From the NCBI GenBank assembly GCA_019689775.1, contig JADGGV010000004.1, positions 1 through 35,210 of the forward strand: DNA of 35,210 nt. Reading direction: 5' to 3'. Source of the DNA: Gemmatimonadota bacterium (GTDB lineage: Bacteria > Gemmatimonadota > Gemmatimonadetes > Longimicrobiales > RSA9). Shown here in pieces: positions 1 through 10,575 of the stretch (position 1 is the first letter of the stretch; each line of letters opens with the position of its first letter). A program made the translations under genes and the position numbers. The notes below the pieces were generated by a model. The model was given only the letters and a program-made list of their open reading frames with translations. It was not told the DNA's origin and made no database searches.

Positions 1-110
1 CCCGCACGCCCGGGCACCTGGACCGCTGTCCCTGGCGTGCACCTGCAACCTCGCATCGCCACACCCGCCGCCGCAACTCCTTCGGCGCCACTTCGGGCCC
101 GGTGGCGCGC

Positions 111-788
111 TCAGGCCGCCACGACCGCCCGCTCGAAGACCTCCGCGACGCGCGCGGCCACGGCGGCCCGGACCTCCTCCATCGCGGGCGGCGGGTCGAG
201 GACGCGCGCCAGCGACGTCACGCCGTGATCGCGGATCCCGCACGGGATGATCGCGTCGAAGAACTGGAGGTCGGTGGCGACGTTGAGCGCGAAGCCGTGC
301 GACGTGATCCACCCGCTCGAGACGCGCACGCCGATCGCCGCGACCTTCTCGTCGCCGATCCAGACGCCGGTCAAGCCGGGCTTGCGATGCCCGGTGGCGC
401 CGAGGTCGCCGATGGCGCGGATGAGCGCTTCCTCGAGATCGCGGACGTACTGATGCAGGTCGCAGCGGTCGGGCTTCAGGTTGAGGATCGGATAGCCGAC
501 GAGCTGACCGGGCCCGTGATACGTGACGTCGCCGCCGCGGCCGGTCGCGAAGAGCTCGATGCCGAGGAGCGCGCGATCGGCCTCGTCGACGAGCACGTGC
601 TCCGGGCGCGCGGAGGTGCCGAGGGTGATGACGTGGGGGTGCTCGAGGAGAAGGAGCTGGTCCGGGATTTCGCCGGCCCGCCGGCGCCGGACCAGCTCCT
701 CCTGGAGGCGCAGCGCCTCGGCGTACGAGACGCGGCCGAGGTGTCGCACCTCCAGGAGCCTGTGGTCCTGCCTGACATCGACTTCCAT
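111..788 (-). CDS. lipB: Lipoyl(octanoyl) transferase LipB
   Basis: Protein shows LLLEHPHVITLGTSA, GRGGDVTYHGPGQLVGYPI and GLTGVWIGDEKVAAIGV motifs typical of LipB. Start set at ATG 788 (MEVDVRQ), preceded by a GGAG SD. Confidence 0.95.
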   Translation of the reverse strand: MEVDVRQDHRLLEVRHLGRVSYAEALRLQEELVRRRRAGEIPDQLLLLEHPHVITLGTSARPEHVLVDEADRALLGIELFATGRGGDVTYHGPGQLVGYPILNLKPDRCDLHQYVRDLEEALIRAIGDLGATGHRKPGLTGVWIGDEKVAAIGVRVSSGWITSHGFALNVATDLQFFDAIIPCGIRDHGVTSLARVLDPPPAMEEVRAAVAARVAEVFERAVVAA

Positions 789-832
789 CCGCCTACTCCA
801 GGGTCGCGCGAGGCCGCGCGACGCCCCCGGGG

Positions 833-2263
833 TCACCCGGCGTTCTCCGGGAAGCTCTCCAGGAGCTGCTTCAGCCGCGCCAGGAAGCGCGCCGCGTCGG
901 CGCCGTCCACGATCCGATGATCGTACCCCAGCGAGAAGAAGGAGCGCTTGCGGATGACGATGGCGTCGTTGCCGTCGACCTCGACGACGACCGGGCGCTT
1001 CTCGATGGCGCCCAGCCCGAGGATGGCCGCCGTGCCCTCCGGGATGATCGGCATCCCGACGATGGTGCCGAGCACGCCGGGGTTCGTGATCGAGAACGTC
1101 GCGGCCTGGATCTCCTCGGGCTTGAGCTTCCGATCCCGGGCACGTGCCGCCAGATCGTTGATGCGCTTGGCGATGCCGGTGAGGTTGAGCTCGTCGGCGT
1201 TCTTCACGACCGGAACGATCAGGCCGGGGTTCAGGTCGACCGCGATCCCCAGGTTGATGTCGCCGCGGTACAGGATGTTGTTACCCGAAACCGTGGCATT
1301 GACCTGGGGGAAGTCACGGAGCAGTTGCGCGACGGCCCAGGCGACGAAGGCCGTGTAGCTGACCCTGACGCCCTGCTGCTCCCAGCGCGCCTTGTTCGCC
1401 GCGCGCACGCGGTCGATCTGCGTGAAGTCGATCTCGATGAACGAGTGGACGTGCGGCGCGATGCGCTTGGCGCGGACCATGTGGTCGGCCGTGAGCCGGC
1501 GAATGCGGTCCATCGGCTCGAGCTCGTCGCCCTCGCGCACCGGGAACTCCGGGTGCTCGACGCTGCCGTAGAACGTACGCCAGAACTGCTCGACGCTCAT
1601 CGGCCCGCCGGTGCCGGCCGCGGGGGCGCCGGCTGCGGGCGCGCGAGGCGCGGCCGGGGCCGCGGGCGCGGCGGGCGCGGCGGCGCGCACCGCCGTGGGT
1701 GCCGGCGCGGCCTGGCGCTGCTCGAGGAACGACAGGATGTCCTGCTTGGTGACCCGGCCGCCCTGGCCCGTCCCTTCGACTTCCGCGATGTCGACGCCGT
1801 GCTCCGCGGCGATCCGCCGCACGAGCGGCGTCGAACGCCGGCGCAGGCGCTCCTCGGCGGTCTCCTCGCGGCCGTTCCCCTGCGGCTCCGGCTGCGCGAC
1901 CGCGGGCGCGGCCGCGCGGGCCGGCGCGGGACGGGACGGCGCGGCGGCGACCGGCGGAGGCGCCGGCGCCTCCGGAGCCGGCGCCGGCGCAGCCGCCTTC
2001 GGCGCGGCCGCCGCGGCGCCCGCCTCGGTCTCGATGTAGGCCAGCGTCGCACCGACCTCGACGGTCTGCCCCTCGCCGACGACGATTTCGGCCAGGACGC
2101 CCGCCGCCGGCGCGGGGATCTCCGCGTCGACCTTATCGGTGGAGATCTCGAGCAGAGGCTCGTCGCGGGCGACGGCGTCACCTGGCTGCTTCAACCACTT
2201 GGAGACGGTGCCTTCCGCGATGGATTCGCCCATCTGGGGCATCGGCACTTCGATTCGGGCCAT
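833..2263 (-). CDS. 2-oxo acid dehydrogenase dihydrolipoyl acyltransferase (E2) with lipoyl, PSBD and catalytic domains
   Basis: N-terminal lipoyl domain (EISTDKVDAEIPAP), Pro/Ala linkers, PSBD (STPLVRRIAAEHGVDIAEVEGTGQGGRVTKQDI), C-terminal catalytic motif (LGYDHRIVDGADAARF). Confidence 0.95.
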   Translation of the reverse strand: MARIEVPMPQMGESIAEGTVSKWLKQPGDAVARDEPLLEISTDKVDAEIPAPAAGVLAEIVVGEGQTVEVGATLAYIETEAGAAAAAPKAAAPAPAPEAPAPPPVAAAPSRPAPARAAAPAVAQPEPQGNGREETAEERLRRRSTPLVRRIAAEHGVDIAEVEGTGQGGRVTKQDILSFLEQRQAAPAPTAVRAAAPAAPAAPAAPRAPAAGAPAAGTGGPMSVEQFWRTFYGSVEHPEFPVREGDELEPMDRIRRLTADHMVRAKRIAPHVHSFIEIDFTQIDRVRAANKARWEQQGVRVSYTAFVAWAVAQLLRDFPQVNATVSGNNILYRGDINLGIAVDLNPGLIVPVVKNADELNLTGIAKRINDLAARARDRKLKPEEIQAATFSITNPGVLGTIVGMPIIPEGTAAILGLGAIEKRPVVVEVDGNDAIVIRKRSFFSLGYDHRIVDGADAARFLARLKQLLESFPENAG

Positions 2264-2284
2264 GTCGGACTCCGGTTGTTTCGC

Positions 2285-3334
2285 TCAGTAGTGGGCCAGG
2301 TAGCGGCCGGCCGCGACCACGTCGTCCACCTGCGGGAGGAAGTAGTCCTCCAGCGGCGCCGCGAACGGCACGGGCGCGTCGATGGCGGTGACGCGCAGGA
2401 TCGGCGCGTCCAGCCACTCGAACGCCTTCTCGCTCACGCGCATGGCGATCTCGCCGGCGATGCCGCCGGTGCGCGTGTCCTCGTGCACGACGAGCAGCCG
2501 GTTCGTCTTCCGGACGCTCTCGATGATCGCGTCCTCGTCGAGGGGCGCGAGCGTGCGCAGGTCGAGGATCTCGGCTTCGATCCCCTCCTCCGCCAGCCGC
2601 TCGGCGGCCTTCTGGCTCTCGTGCACCATCATGCCGTACGTGACGATCGTCAGGTCACGCCCCGGCCGGTGCACCCGCGCCCGGCCGAGCGGCACGATGT
2701 AATCGTCCGGCGGGAGCACCTCCCGCAGCGCCGGCAGGCGATACAGCTTCTTGTGCTCGAAGAACAGCACGGGGTCGTCGTGCCGGATCGCCGCCTTCAG
2801 CAGGCCTTTCGCGTCCCGCGGCGTCGAGGGGTAGGCAATGCAGATCCCGGGGGTGTGGAAGAACGCCATCTCCGGGTTCTGGGAGTGGAACGGTCCACCC
2901 CGCACTCCACCACCGACCGGGCCGCGGACGACGAGCGGCAGCGGCCCCGCGCCGCGCCAGCGCGCCGTCGCGATGTAGTTCGTGAGCGGTTCGTAGGCGC
3001 ACGCCACGAAATCCATGAACTGCATCTCGACGACCGGGCGCAGCCCCATGTGCGCCGCGCCGGCGGCCGCGCCGGTGAACCCGCCCTCGCTGATCGGCGT
3101 GTCGACGACCCGGTCCGGGCCGAAGTGGGCCAGGAACCCGTCCGTCACCTTGAAGGCACCACCGTACGCCGCGATGTCCTCGCCGAGGAGCAGGACGCTG
3201 GGATCGCGCTCCATCTCCTCCCAGAGCGCCTCGCGGATCGCCTCCAGGAACGTGACCGGCTTGCCCTCCGCCGTGCGCCGGAGGTTCTCGGGCTTCGCCC
3301 CTCGCCCGACGACCGGCTCCGAGACGGTGGCCAT
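2285..3334 (-). CDS. 2-oxo acid dehydrogenase E1 component, beta subunit
   Basis: VTFLEAIREALWEEMERDPSVLLLGEDIAAYGGAFKVTDGF and DLRTLAPLDEDAIIESVRKTNRLLVVHED are classical E1-beta motifs. Likely start is ATG at 3334 (MATVSEP); the longer ORF to 3670 is an N-terminal over-extension. Confidence 0.92.
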   Translation of the reverse strand: MATVSEPVVGRGAKPENLRRTAEGKPVTFLEAIREALWEEMERDPSVLLLGEDIAAYGGAFKVTDGFLAHFGPDRVVDTPISEGGFTGAAAGAAHMGLRPVVEMQFMDFVACAYEPLTNYIATARWRGAGPLPLVVRGPVGGGVRGGPFHSQNPEMAFFHTPGICIAYPSTPRDAKGLLKAAIRHDDPVLFFEHKKLYRLPALREVLPPDDYIVPLGRARVHRPGRDLTIVTYGMMVHESQKAAERLAEEGIEAEILDLRTLAPLDEDAIIESVRKTNRLLVVHEDTRTGGIAGEIAMRVSEKAFEWLDAPILRVTAIDAPVPFAAPLEDYFLPQVDDVVAAGRYLAHY

Positions 3335-3377
3335 TCGGACTCCTTGTGCCGGCTCGCCATGCACGATTTCGGCCGAC

Positions 3378-3406
3378 ATAATGGCCGGGCGCGCCCCCTC
3401 CGTCAA
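3378..3406 (-). promoter_or_regulatory. Sigma70-like promoter for the E1-beta/E2/lipB operon
   Basis: Minus strand TTGACG (3406-3401), 17 bp, CATTAT (3383-3378); about 40 bp upstream of the E1-beta ATG. Confidence 0.55.
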
Positions 3407-3428
3407 GCGGCCACGGGCGCGCCCCGGC

Positions 3429-3457
3429 TTGTCCTGAAAGGGCTTAGCGGTTATGCT
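3429..3457 (+). promoter_or_regulatory. Candidate divergent promoter for small ORF
   Basis: TTGTCC, 17 bp, TATGCT (4/6 and 4/6 matches). Confidence 0.4.
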
Positions 3458-3565
3458 CCGGGGAGCGCCTCGCCGATGCGCGGCGAGGTGGAACGCGCAG
3501 GCGCCGACTCCCGGGTAGCCCCCGGGGGTCGGCGCCGTTTGCTTGCCCCCAACGGAGGTCCCGGA

Positions 3566-3793
3566 ATGTCCGACCCCTTCTCGCCCGTCGAACTGCGCTC
3601 CCGGCTCCGCCGCTGGCGTCACAATGCACGCGCGCCCCGCGCGCTGCCCGGGGCAGCCCGCGAGGCGCACGTCAACGCCGATGGACCGATCGTGATCGAA
3701 CGGAGCCCGGCGGAGCCGATCGCCGGGACCTCCGCGACCGCCTACGACCTCACCGACGGCTACACCACCGAGCGGATCATCCTCCGGCCGTAG
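3566..3793 (+). CDS. Small uncharacterised protein (75 aa)
   Basis: ATG preceded by GGAGG (AACGGAGGTCCCGGAATG); high GC3; translation MSDPFSPVELRSRLRRWRHNARAP...YDLTDGYTTERIILRP; lies in a gap between divergent E1-beta and convergent secG where nothing else is coding. Confidence 0.6.
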   Translation: MSDPFSPVELRSRLRRWRHNARAPRALPGAAREAHVNADGPIVIERSPAEPIAGTSATAYDLTDGYTTERIILRP

Positions 3794-3808
3794 GCTCCGC
3801 GCCCCCTC

Positions 3809-4228
3809 TCACTTCTTCGGCTGCGCCGGCGCCGACGGCGCGGGCTGCGCCGGCGTCGCCTGTCCGGCCGGCGCCGGTGCGGCGCCCTGCGGGGCGCTGG
3901 CCGGCGGATTGGCCGGCTGCACGCCCGGGATCGCGGGCTGCGACGCGGGCGCGGTCTGCTGGAACTGGTCACGCAGGATCGAGCGCGGCCGCTCCTGGCG
4001 GCTGGACAGGATCGAGAGCACGAAGGCGATGCCGAGGAAGAGCCCGCCGGTCACCCACGTGGACTTGGTCAGCAGCGTCGCGGCCTGACGTCCGCCGATG
4101 AAGGAATCGGTGCCGACGCTCGCGCCCCCCATGGCGGCGAGGCCGTCGCCCTTCGACGACTGAAGGAGCACGATGACCGTGAGGAGCAGGCCGTCGAGGA
4201 GCAGCAGCACGAGCAGGAAGGTGAACAC
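3809..4228 (-). CDS. secG: Preprotein translocase subunit SecG with long Pro/Ala/Gln-rich tail
   Basis: LLLLDGLLLTVIVLLQSSKGDGLAAMGG...FIGGRQAATLLTKSTWVTGGLFLGIAFVLSILSS is SecG-like; start assigned to GTG at 4228. Confidence 0.88.
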   Translation of the reverse strand: MFTFLLVLLLLDGLLLTVIVLLQSSKGDGLAAMGGASVGTDSFIGGRQAATLLTKSTWVTGGLFLGIAFVLSILSSRQERPRSILRDQFQQTAPASQPAIPGVQPANPPASAPQGAAPAPAGQATPAQPAPSAPAQPKK

Positions 4229-4293
4229 CGTTGTCTTCTCCGCGCGAATCGAGCAACAGGAACCCTTAAAGGTCGCGGTGCGCCGGCGTGCTG

Positions 4294-5076
4294 TCAAGCG
4301 GCGGCGACGGGTGTGGCGGCGATGTCGGCGAAGCCGGACGGGTCGAGGCTCGCACCGCCGACGAGGAGGCCGTCGACCCCCTCGGCGCGGAGGAGGGCGG
4401 CGGCGTTGTCGACCTTGACGGAGCCGCCGTAGAGGATCGGGATCGCGGCGGCGGCGTCGCCGACGAGGTCGTGGAGCCGGTCGCGGAGCACGCCGTGCGC
4501 CTCGGAAGCATCCTCGGGGGTGGCGTTCACCCCGGTGCCGATCGCCCAGACGGGTTCGTAGGCGAGGAGGATGCGGGGGATGCGGTCGGGCGGGAGCACG
4601 CCGGCGACGGCGTCGAGCTGGCGGAGGATGACGTCGGCGACGCGGCCGGCACGGCGCTCGTGGAGCGTCTCACCGACGCAGAGCACCGGGGTGAGGCCGG
4701 CGTCGAGCGCGGCGCGGACCTTGAGCGCGCACTGCTCGTCCGTCTCCCCGAAGAGGTGGCGGCGCTCGGAGTGGCCGACGAGGGTGTAGCGGGCGCCGGC
4801 CTCCCAGGCCATCCTCGCGCTGATCTCGCCGGTGAAGGCGCCCTGGGGCTCCCAATGGATGTTCTGGACGCCGACGTCGATGTCGGCGCGGTCGCCAAGC
4901 CCCTCGATGCCGGCGGTGAGGGAGATGGCCGGGAGGAAGAAGACGATCGTGCGATCCTCGTGCGGGGGGTAGGCGTCGCGGAACGCGTGGAAGAACTCGC
5001 GGGTCGCGACGGGCCCCTTGTGCATCTTCCAGTTCCCGGCGATGACCGGGGTGTGGATGGTGGTCCACTCGCTCAC
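4294..5076 (-). CDS. tpiA: Triosephosphate isomerase
   Basis: AGNWKMHKG, VGHSERR, LAYEPVWAIGTG, ILYGGSVK motifs. Confidence 0.97.
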   Translation of the reverse strand: MSEWTTIHTPVIAGNWKMHKGPVATREFFHAFRDAYPPHEDRTIVFFLPAISLTAGIEGLGDRADIDVGVQNIHWEPQGAFTGEISARMAWEAGARYTLVGHSERRHLFGETDEQCALKVRAALDAGLTPVLCVGETLHERRAGRVADVILRQLDAVAGVLPPDRIPRILLAYEPVWAIGTGVNATPEDASEAHGVLRDRLHDLVGDAAAAIPILYGGSVKVDNAAALLRAEGVDGLLVGGASLDPSGFADIAATPVAAA

Positions 5077-5079
5077 CGG

Positions 5080-6294
5080 TCAGCCCTCCGTGCGATCGCT
5101 CAGGACGGCGACACCGGGAAGGATCCTGCCCTCCAGAAACTCGAGGGACGCGCCGCCGCCGGTGGAGATGTGGCTCATCCGGGCGGCCACGCCGGACTGC
5201 TCGACGGCGGCCACGGTGTCGCCACCGCCGATGATGGTGGTGGCGCCCCGCTCCGTGGCCTCCGCCATGGCGCGGGCGACGCCGTCGGTCCCGCGGCTGA
5301 AGGCGCCGATCTCGAAGAGGCCCATCGGCCCGTTCCAGAGGATCGTTCGCGCGCCGCGCAGCTCCTCGCGGAACGTGGCGACGCTCTTGGGGCCGATGTC
5401 GAGGATGAGGACGTCGGCGGGGACAGCGTCGCGGTCGACGACCCACGACCGGGCCTGCGCGCTGGCCTCCGTGGCGACGACGCAATCGACGGGGAGGACG
5501 AGCTTGTCGCCGGCGCGCTCGAGGAGCGCTCGGGCCATCTCGACGCGGTCCTCCTCGACGAGGGACTTCCCCGTCTCGAGCCCGAGCGCGCGGAAGAAGG
5601 TGTTGGCCATCGCGCCGCCGATGAGCAGCCGGTCCACGCGCGGGAGGAGGTTCTCGATGACGTCGATCTTGCCGGAGATCTTGGCACCGCCGAGGATCGC
5701 GACGAACGGCCGCTCAGGGTTCTCCAGCGCGTCACCGAGGACGCGCAGCTCGCGCTCCATCAGGAGGCCGGCGACCGCCGGGCGGCCGTCGCGGCGCATG
5801 ACCTCGGCGACGCCCACGGTGGAAGCGTGCGCCCGGTGGGCGGCGCCGAAGGCGTCGTCGACGTAGAGGTCGCCAAGCGTCGCCAGCTCCTCGCTCAACC
5901 GAGGGTCGTTCGTCTCCTCCCCGGGGAGGAAGCGCACGTTCTCGAGCAGGACGAACTCGCCGCGCTGCGCGGCGTCCACAGCGGCATGCGCCTCCGGGCC
6001 GACGACGTCGGCGACGAACCGCAGCGGCGCCTCGAGGAGCGTCTGGAGCCGCTCGGCCACCGGGCGGAGCGAGTACTTCTCGTTCCACTGCCCCTTCGGG
6101 CGCCCGAGGTGGGACATGAGGACCGTGCGCGCACCGCGCGCGGCGAGATAGCGCAACGTCGGCAGCGTCGCGCGGATGCGCGTGTCGTCCGTGATCTCGC
6201 CATCCTCGAGCGGAACGTTGTAATCGACGCGGACGAGGACCCGGCGGTTCGCGAAGGCGGCGTCGGGCAAGTCCTTCAGGGTCAGCTTGTTCAT
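5080..6294 (-). CDS. pgk: Phosphoglycerate kinase
   Basis: RVLVRVDYNVPLEDG, MSHLGRPKG, ILGGAKISGKIDVIENLL, GGGDTVAAVEQ motifs. Confidence 0.97.
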   Translation of the reverse strand: MNKLTLKDLPDAAFANRRVLVRVDYNVPLEDGEITDDTRIRATLPTLRYLAARGARTVLMSHLGRPKGQWNEKYSLRPVAERLQTLLEAPLRFVADVVGPEAHAAVDAAQRGEFVLLENVRFLPGEETNDPRLSEELATLGDLYVDDAFGAAHRAHASTVGVAEVMRRDGRPAVAGLLMERELRVLGDALENPERPFVAILGGAKISGKIDVIENLLPRVDRLLIGGAMANTFFRALGLETGKSLVEEDRVEMARALLERAGDKLVLPVDCVVATEASAQARSWVVDRDAVPADVLILDIGPKSVATFREELRGARTILWNGPMGLFEIGAFSRGTDGVARAMAEATERGATTIIGGGDTVAAVEQSGVAARMSHISTGGGASLEFLEGRILPGVAVLSDRTEG

Positions 6295-6339
6295 GGCTCT
6301 CTCGCTGAGCGTTCGGGCGGCGCTCCCGCCGCGGCGCGG

Positions 6340-7395
6340 CTAAGGTAGCGGCTCGGCCGACACGGCATCAAGGCGACCCGGCGCGCGGTCGGCCGGGCGG
6401 CGGCCCGAGGCGGGTTCACCGAGGAACGGCAGGACCAACCGCAAGAACCCGTCCGGATCCTCCCAATTCGGGGAATGGCCCGCGCGCGCGAGCACGGCGA
6501 GGAGGGCGCGGGGGATGAGCGCCGCGGCGCGCCGGCCGTGGGCGACGGGGAAGAAGCGATCCCGGGCGCCCCAGATCACGAGCGTCGGCGAGCGGATCCC
6601 GGCCAGCTCCGCGTCGGTGAGGACCTCGGCCTGGCCGTGCCGCCCGGTGAACGACCGCACGCCGCGGGCGAGGCGGCGGGCGCCTGCGGCGCGGCCGGAC
6701 GCGTACAGGTACTCGAGGAGGGCGCGGCACTGGTCCGGTGGAATCCGGCTCGCGTCCGACGTGGCGAGGTGACGGAACACCCAGCGGGTTCCGGTCCGGC
6801 CCGGCCGGACCAGCGCCGCGCCCGCGAGCGGCAGCCCCGCGAGCCGGACGACGAGCGGAAGCTCGCGCCCGAGTCCCGCCGCATCCAGCAGCACCAGCCG
6901 GCGCACGTGTGCCGGGCGGAGCTGCGCCAGCCGGAGGGCGACCAGGCCGCCGAAGGACGTCCCCACGACGTCGGCCTCCCGGAGGCCGAGCTCGTCGAGC
7001 ATGCGCGCAACGACGGCCGCCGCACGGCGCCCGATCGGGCGCTCGACGGGTCCGGGATCCGACAACCCGAAGCCGGGAAGGTCCGGCGCCAGAACGCGAG
7101 CGTGGCGCGCCAGCGGACCCAGGACGCGGAACCAGTTCGCGCCGCCGCCCCCGCCCCCGTGCAGGAGGAGGAGCGGGCGCCCGGAGCCCGCCTCGAGGAG
7201 ATGGACGCGCGCGCCGTCCACCCGGAGCATCCGGCTCCGGGCACGCACCCCGGCTGCCGCGAGGAGCCGCTCCAAAGCGGCACGAACGCGGGGCGCCGGA
7301 TCCGGCCCGCGCCCGAACGACGAGCGGCCACGGGGCCGATCCGCCCCGTGGCCGCCGCGCCGGCCTCCTCGCGAAGCCGGCCGTGGATCGCTCAT
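6340..7395 (-). CDS. Alpha/beta hydrolase
   Basis: LLLLHGGGGGGANWF oxyanion region, VVGTSFGGLVALRLA nucleophile elbow, LARAGHSPNWEDPDGF C-terminal His. Confidence 0.88.
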   Translation of the reverse strand: MSDPRPASRGGRRGGHGADRPRGRSSFGRGPDPAPRVRAALERLLAAAGVRARSRMLRVDGARVHLLEAGSGRPLLLLHGGGGGGANWFRVLGPLARHARVLAPDLPGFGLSDPGPVERPIGRRAAAVVARMLDELGLREADVVGTSFGGLVALRLAQLRPAHVRRLVLLDAAGLGRELPLVVRLAGLPLAGAALVRPGRTGTRWVFRHLATSDASRIPPDQCRALLEYLYASGRAAGARRLARGVRSFTGRHGQAEVLTDAELAGIRSPTLVIWGARDRFFPVAHGRRAAALIPRALLAVLARAGHSPNWEDPDGFLRLVLPFLGEPASGRRPADRAPGRLDAVSAEPLP

Positions 7396-7399
7396 CGCC

Positions 7400-7600
7400 T
7401 CAGCTGGCCGCCCTCGGCGCCGCGACCTGCACGGCGAAGCGCGCGGAGTCCGCTCCGCGGGACGTGATCTCGAGCTGGGTATCGCAGTAGCTGCACTCGA
7501 TGATCCGGCTCTCGTCGTCCGCCCGCAGTTCGACCGCGTCCCGGTGCCCGCAAACCGGGCACCGATAGGTGCCGTACAGCGTGTCCGTAGGCATCACCAT
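7400..7600 (-). CDS. Small zinc-ribbon protein (66 aa)
   Basis: YRCPVCGHRDAVELR...IIECSYCDTQLEI, two CxxC knuckles. ATG at 7600 with GGAGGTG SD. Confidence 0.75.
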   Translation of the reverse strand: MVMPTDTLYGTYRCPVCGHRDAVELRADDESRIIECSYCDTQLEITSRGADSARFAVQVAAPRAAS

Positions 7601-7720
7601 GTCACACCTCCAGCGCCGCGGTGCAGGGAGACGAGACGGTCGACCGCGCGAGTTGCATGCCAATCGACAGAAAGACACGGGCCAGAGTGGGGGGAGCCGA
7701 GAGCGCCCCCCCGGCGCGCT

Positions 7721-7750
7721 ATGCTACTACGCCGTCCGGCGCAGCGTCAA
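7721..7750 (-). promoter_or_regulatory. Sigma70-like promoter upstream of zinc ribbon/hydrolase/pgk/tpiA/secG operon
   Basis: Minus strand TTGACG (7750-7745), 18 bp, TAGCAT (7726-7721). Confidence 0.5.
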
Positions 7751-7812
7751 CGCCGCCAACCCGCCCGCCGCATCGGCAAGAACGTACCCCCGACCGACGA
7801 CGTGGTGCCGGG

Positions 7813-9613
<1,801 letters not shown>

Positions 9614-9617
9614 GTCG

Positions 9618-9656
9618 GGTCCGCGGAACGCGTTCCCCCAGGTTGGGGCCCGGACC
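9618..9656 (-). other. Structured intergenic element (possible three-way junction) before comF
   Basis: GGTCCG/CGGACC outer arms (9618-9623, 9651-9656) enclosing perfect palindrome GGAACGCGTTCC (9625-9636) and CCCCA-GGT-TGGGG hairpin (9636-9648). Confidence 0.45.
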
Positions 9657-9715
9657 GGGGCGGCGGAATGGCGGGAGCGGCCGGCGGCGTGGCGGCGGTC
9701 GCTCGCCGGCGCCGC

Positions 9716-10567
9716 TCAGCTCCCGAGCTGGACGCGCGCCTCGGCGAGCGCGGCCCGCATGGCCTCGGTGGGCGCCGGCCGGCCCCACCAGCGCTCGAAC
9801 GCGGCGGCGCCCTGGTGCAGGAGCATCTCGAGGCCGTCGGCGACGGTCAGCCCCAACTCCCGGGCGCGGCGCACCCAGGGGGTGCCACCGGGCGCGTAGA
9901 CGAGGTCGAGGACGGCGCCGACGCGAAGGATGCGGCGGAGATCGACGGGCGCGGGATCGGTCTCGTGGAGGCCCAGGCTCGTGGCGTTGACGACCAGATC
10001 GAAGCCCTCGCGCCGGAGGACGTCGGCGTCGGCGGCGACCTGGACGCGGCGGCCGGAGGGGTCGAAGGCGGCCCGCAACTCCTCGGCGCGCGCCACGGAG
10101 CGGTTCAGGACGAGGACCGAATCGGCCCGGGCGTCGAGGAGGGCGCAGAGCACCGCGCGCGCCGCGCCGCCGGCGCCGAGGAGGAGCACGCGCGCGCCGA
10201 CGAGCGGGCCGACGAGCGCGCGCGCGGCCGCGACGAAGCCGGCCACGTCCGTGTTGTCGCCATGGATGCGCCCGCCCTCGAGCCAGAACGTGTTGCAGGC
10301 GCCCGTGCGCTCGACGGCCGGGGTCGGCACCTCGATCGTCCGCGCGGCGAGCTGCTTGTGGGGGACGGTGACGTTTCCGGCGCCGCCGGCGCGCGCGATG
10401 GCGCGCAGCAGTGTGGGAGCCTCCTCGGCGTCGCAGCGGAGCGCGACGTAGACGCCGTCCACGCCAGCGGCGCGGAACGCGGCGTTCTGGAGGCGCGGCG
10501 AGAGCGAATGGGCGACCGGGTCGCCCAGAAGCGCCACGAGGCGGGTGGCGGCGGTGATCTCGGGCAC
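9716..10567 (-). CDS. aroE: Shikimate dehydrogenase
   Basis: LLGDPVAHSLSPRLQNAAF, GNVTVPHK, GDNTDVAGFV, LLLGAGGAARAV motifs; probable GTG start at 10567. Confidence 0.94.
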   Translation of the reverse strand: MPEITAATRLVALLGDPVAHSLSPRLQNAAFRAAGVDGVYVALRCDAEEAPTLLRAIARAGGAGNVTVPHKQLAARTIEVPTPAVERTGACNTFWLEGGRIHGDNTDVAGFVAAARALVGPLVGARVLLLGAGGAARAVLCALLDARADSVLVLNRSVARAEELRAAFDPSGRRVQVAADADVLRREGFDLVVNATSLGLHETDPAPVDLRRILRVGAVLDLVYAPGGTPWVRRARELGLTVADGLEMLLHQGAAAFERWWGRPAPTEAMRAALAEARVQLGS

Positions 10568-10575
10568 GGTGCGGG

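Noticed and set aside
1-110. Possible feature downstream of lipB
   Set aside because: Too short and cut by the window edge; no convincing ORF, RNA or terminator.
917-3793. 958-aa plus-strand ORF
   Set aside because: It is antisense to clearly conserved E2 and E1-beta genes. Its Arg/Asp/Val-rich composition is the usual GC-rich shadow ORF. Only the last 75 codons (3566-3793) are kept as a separate candidate.
4228-4297. TTGACA (minus strand) near the tpiA stop as a secG promoter
   Set aside because: The best -10 candidates (TTTAAG/CTTTAA) lie 20-21 bp away, outside normal spacing; secG is probably co-transcribed with tpiA.
4288-6348. 686-aa plus-strand ORF
   Set aside because: Shadow ORF antisense to tpiA and pgk; no recognisable motifs.
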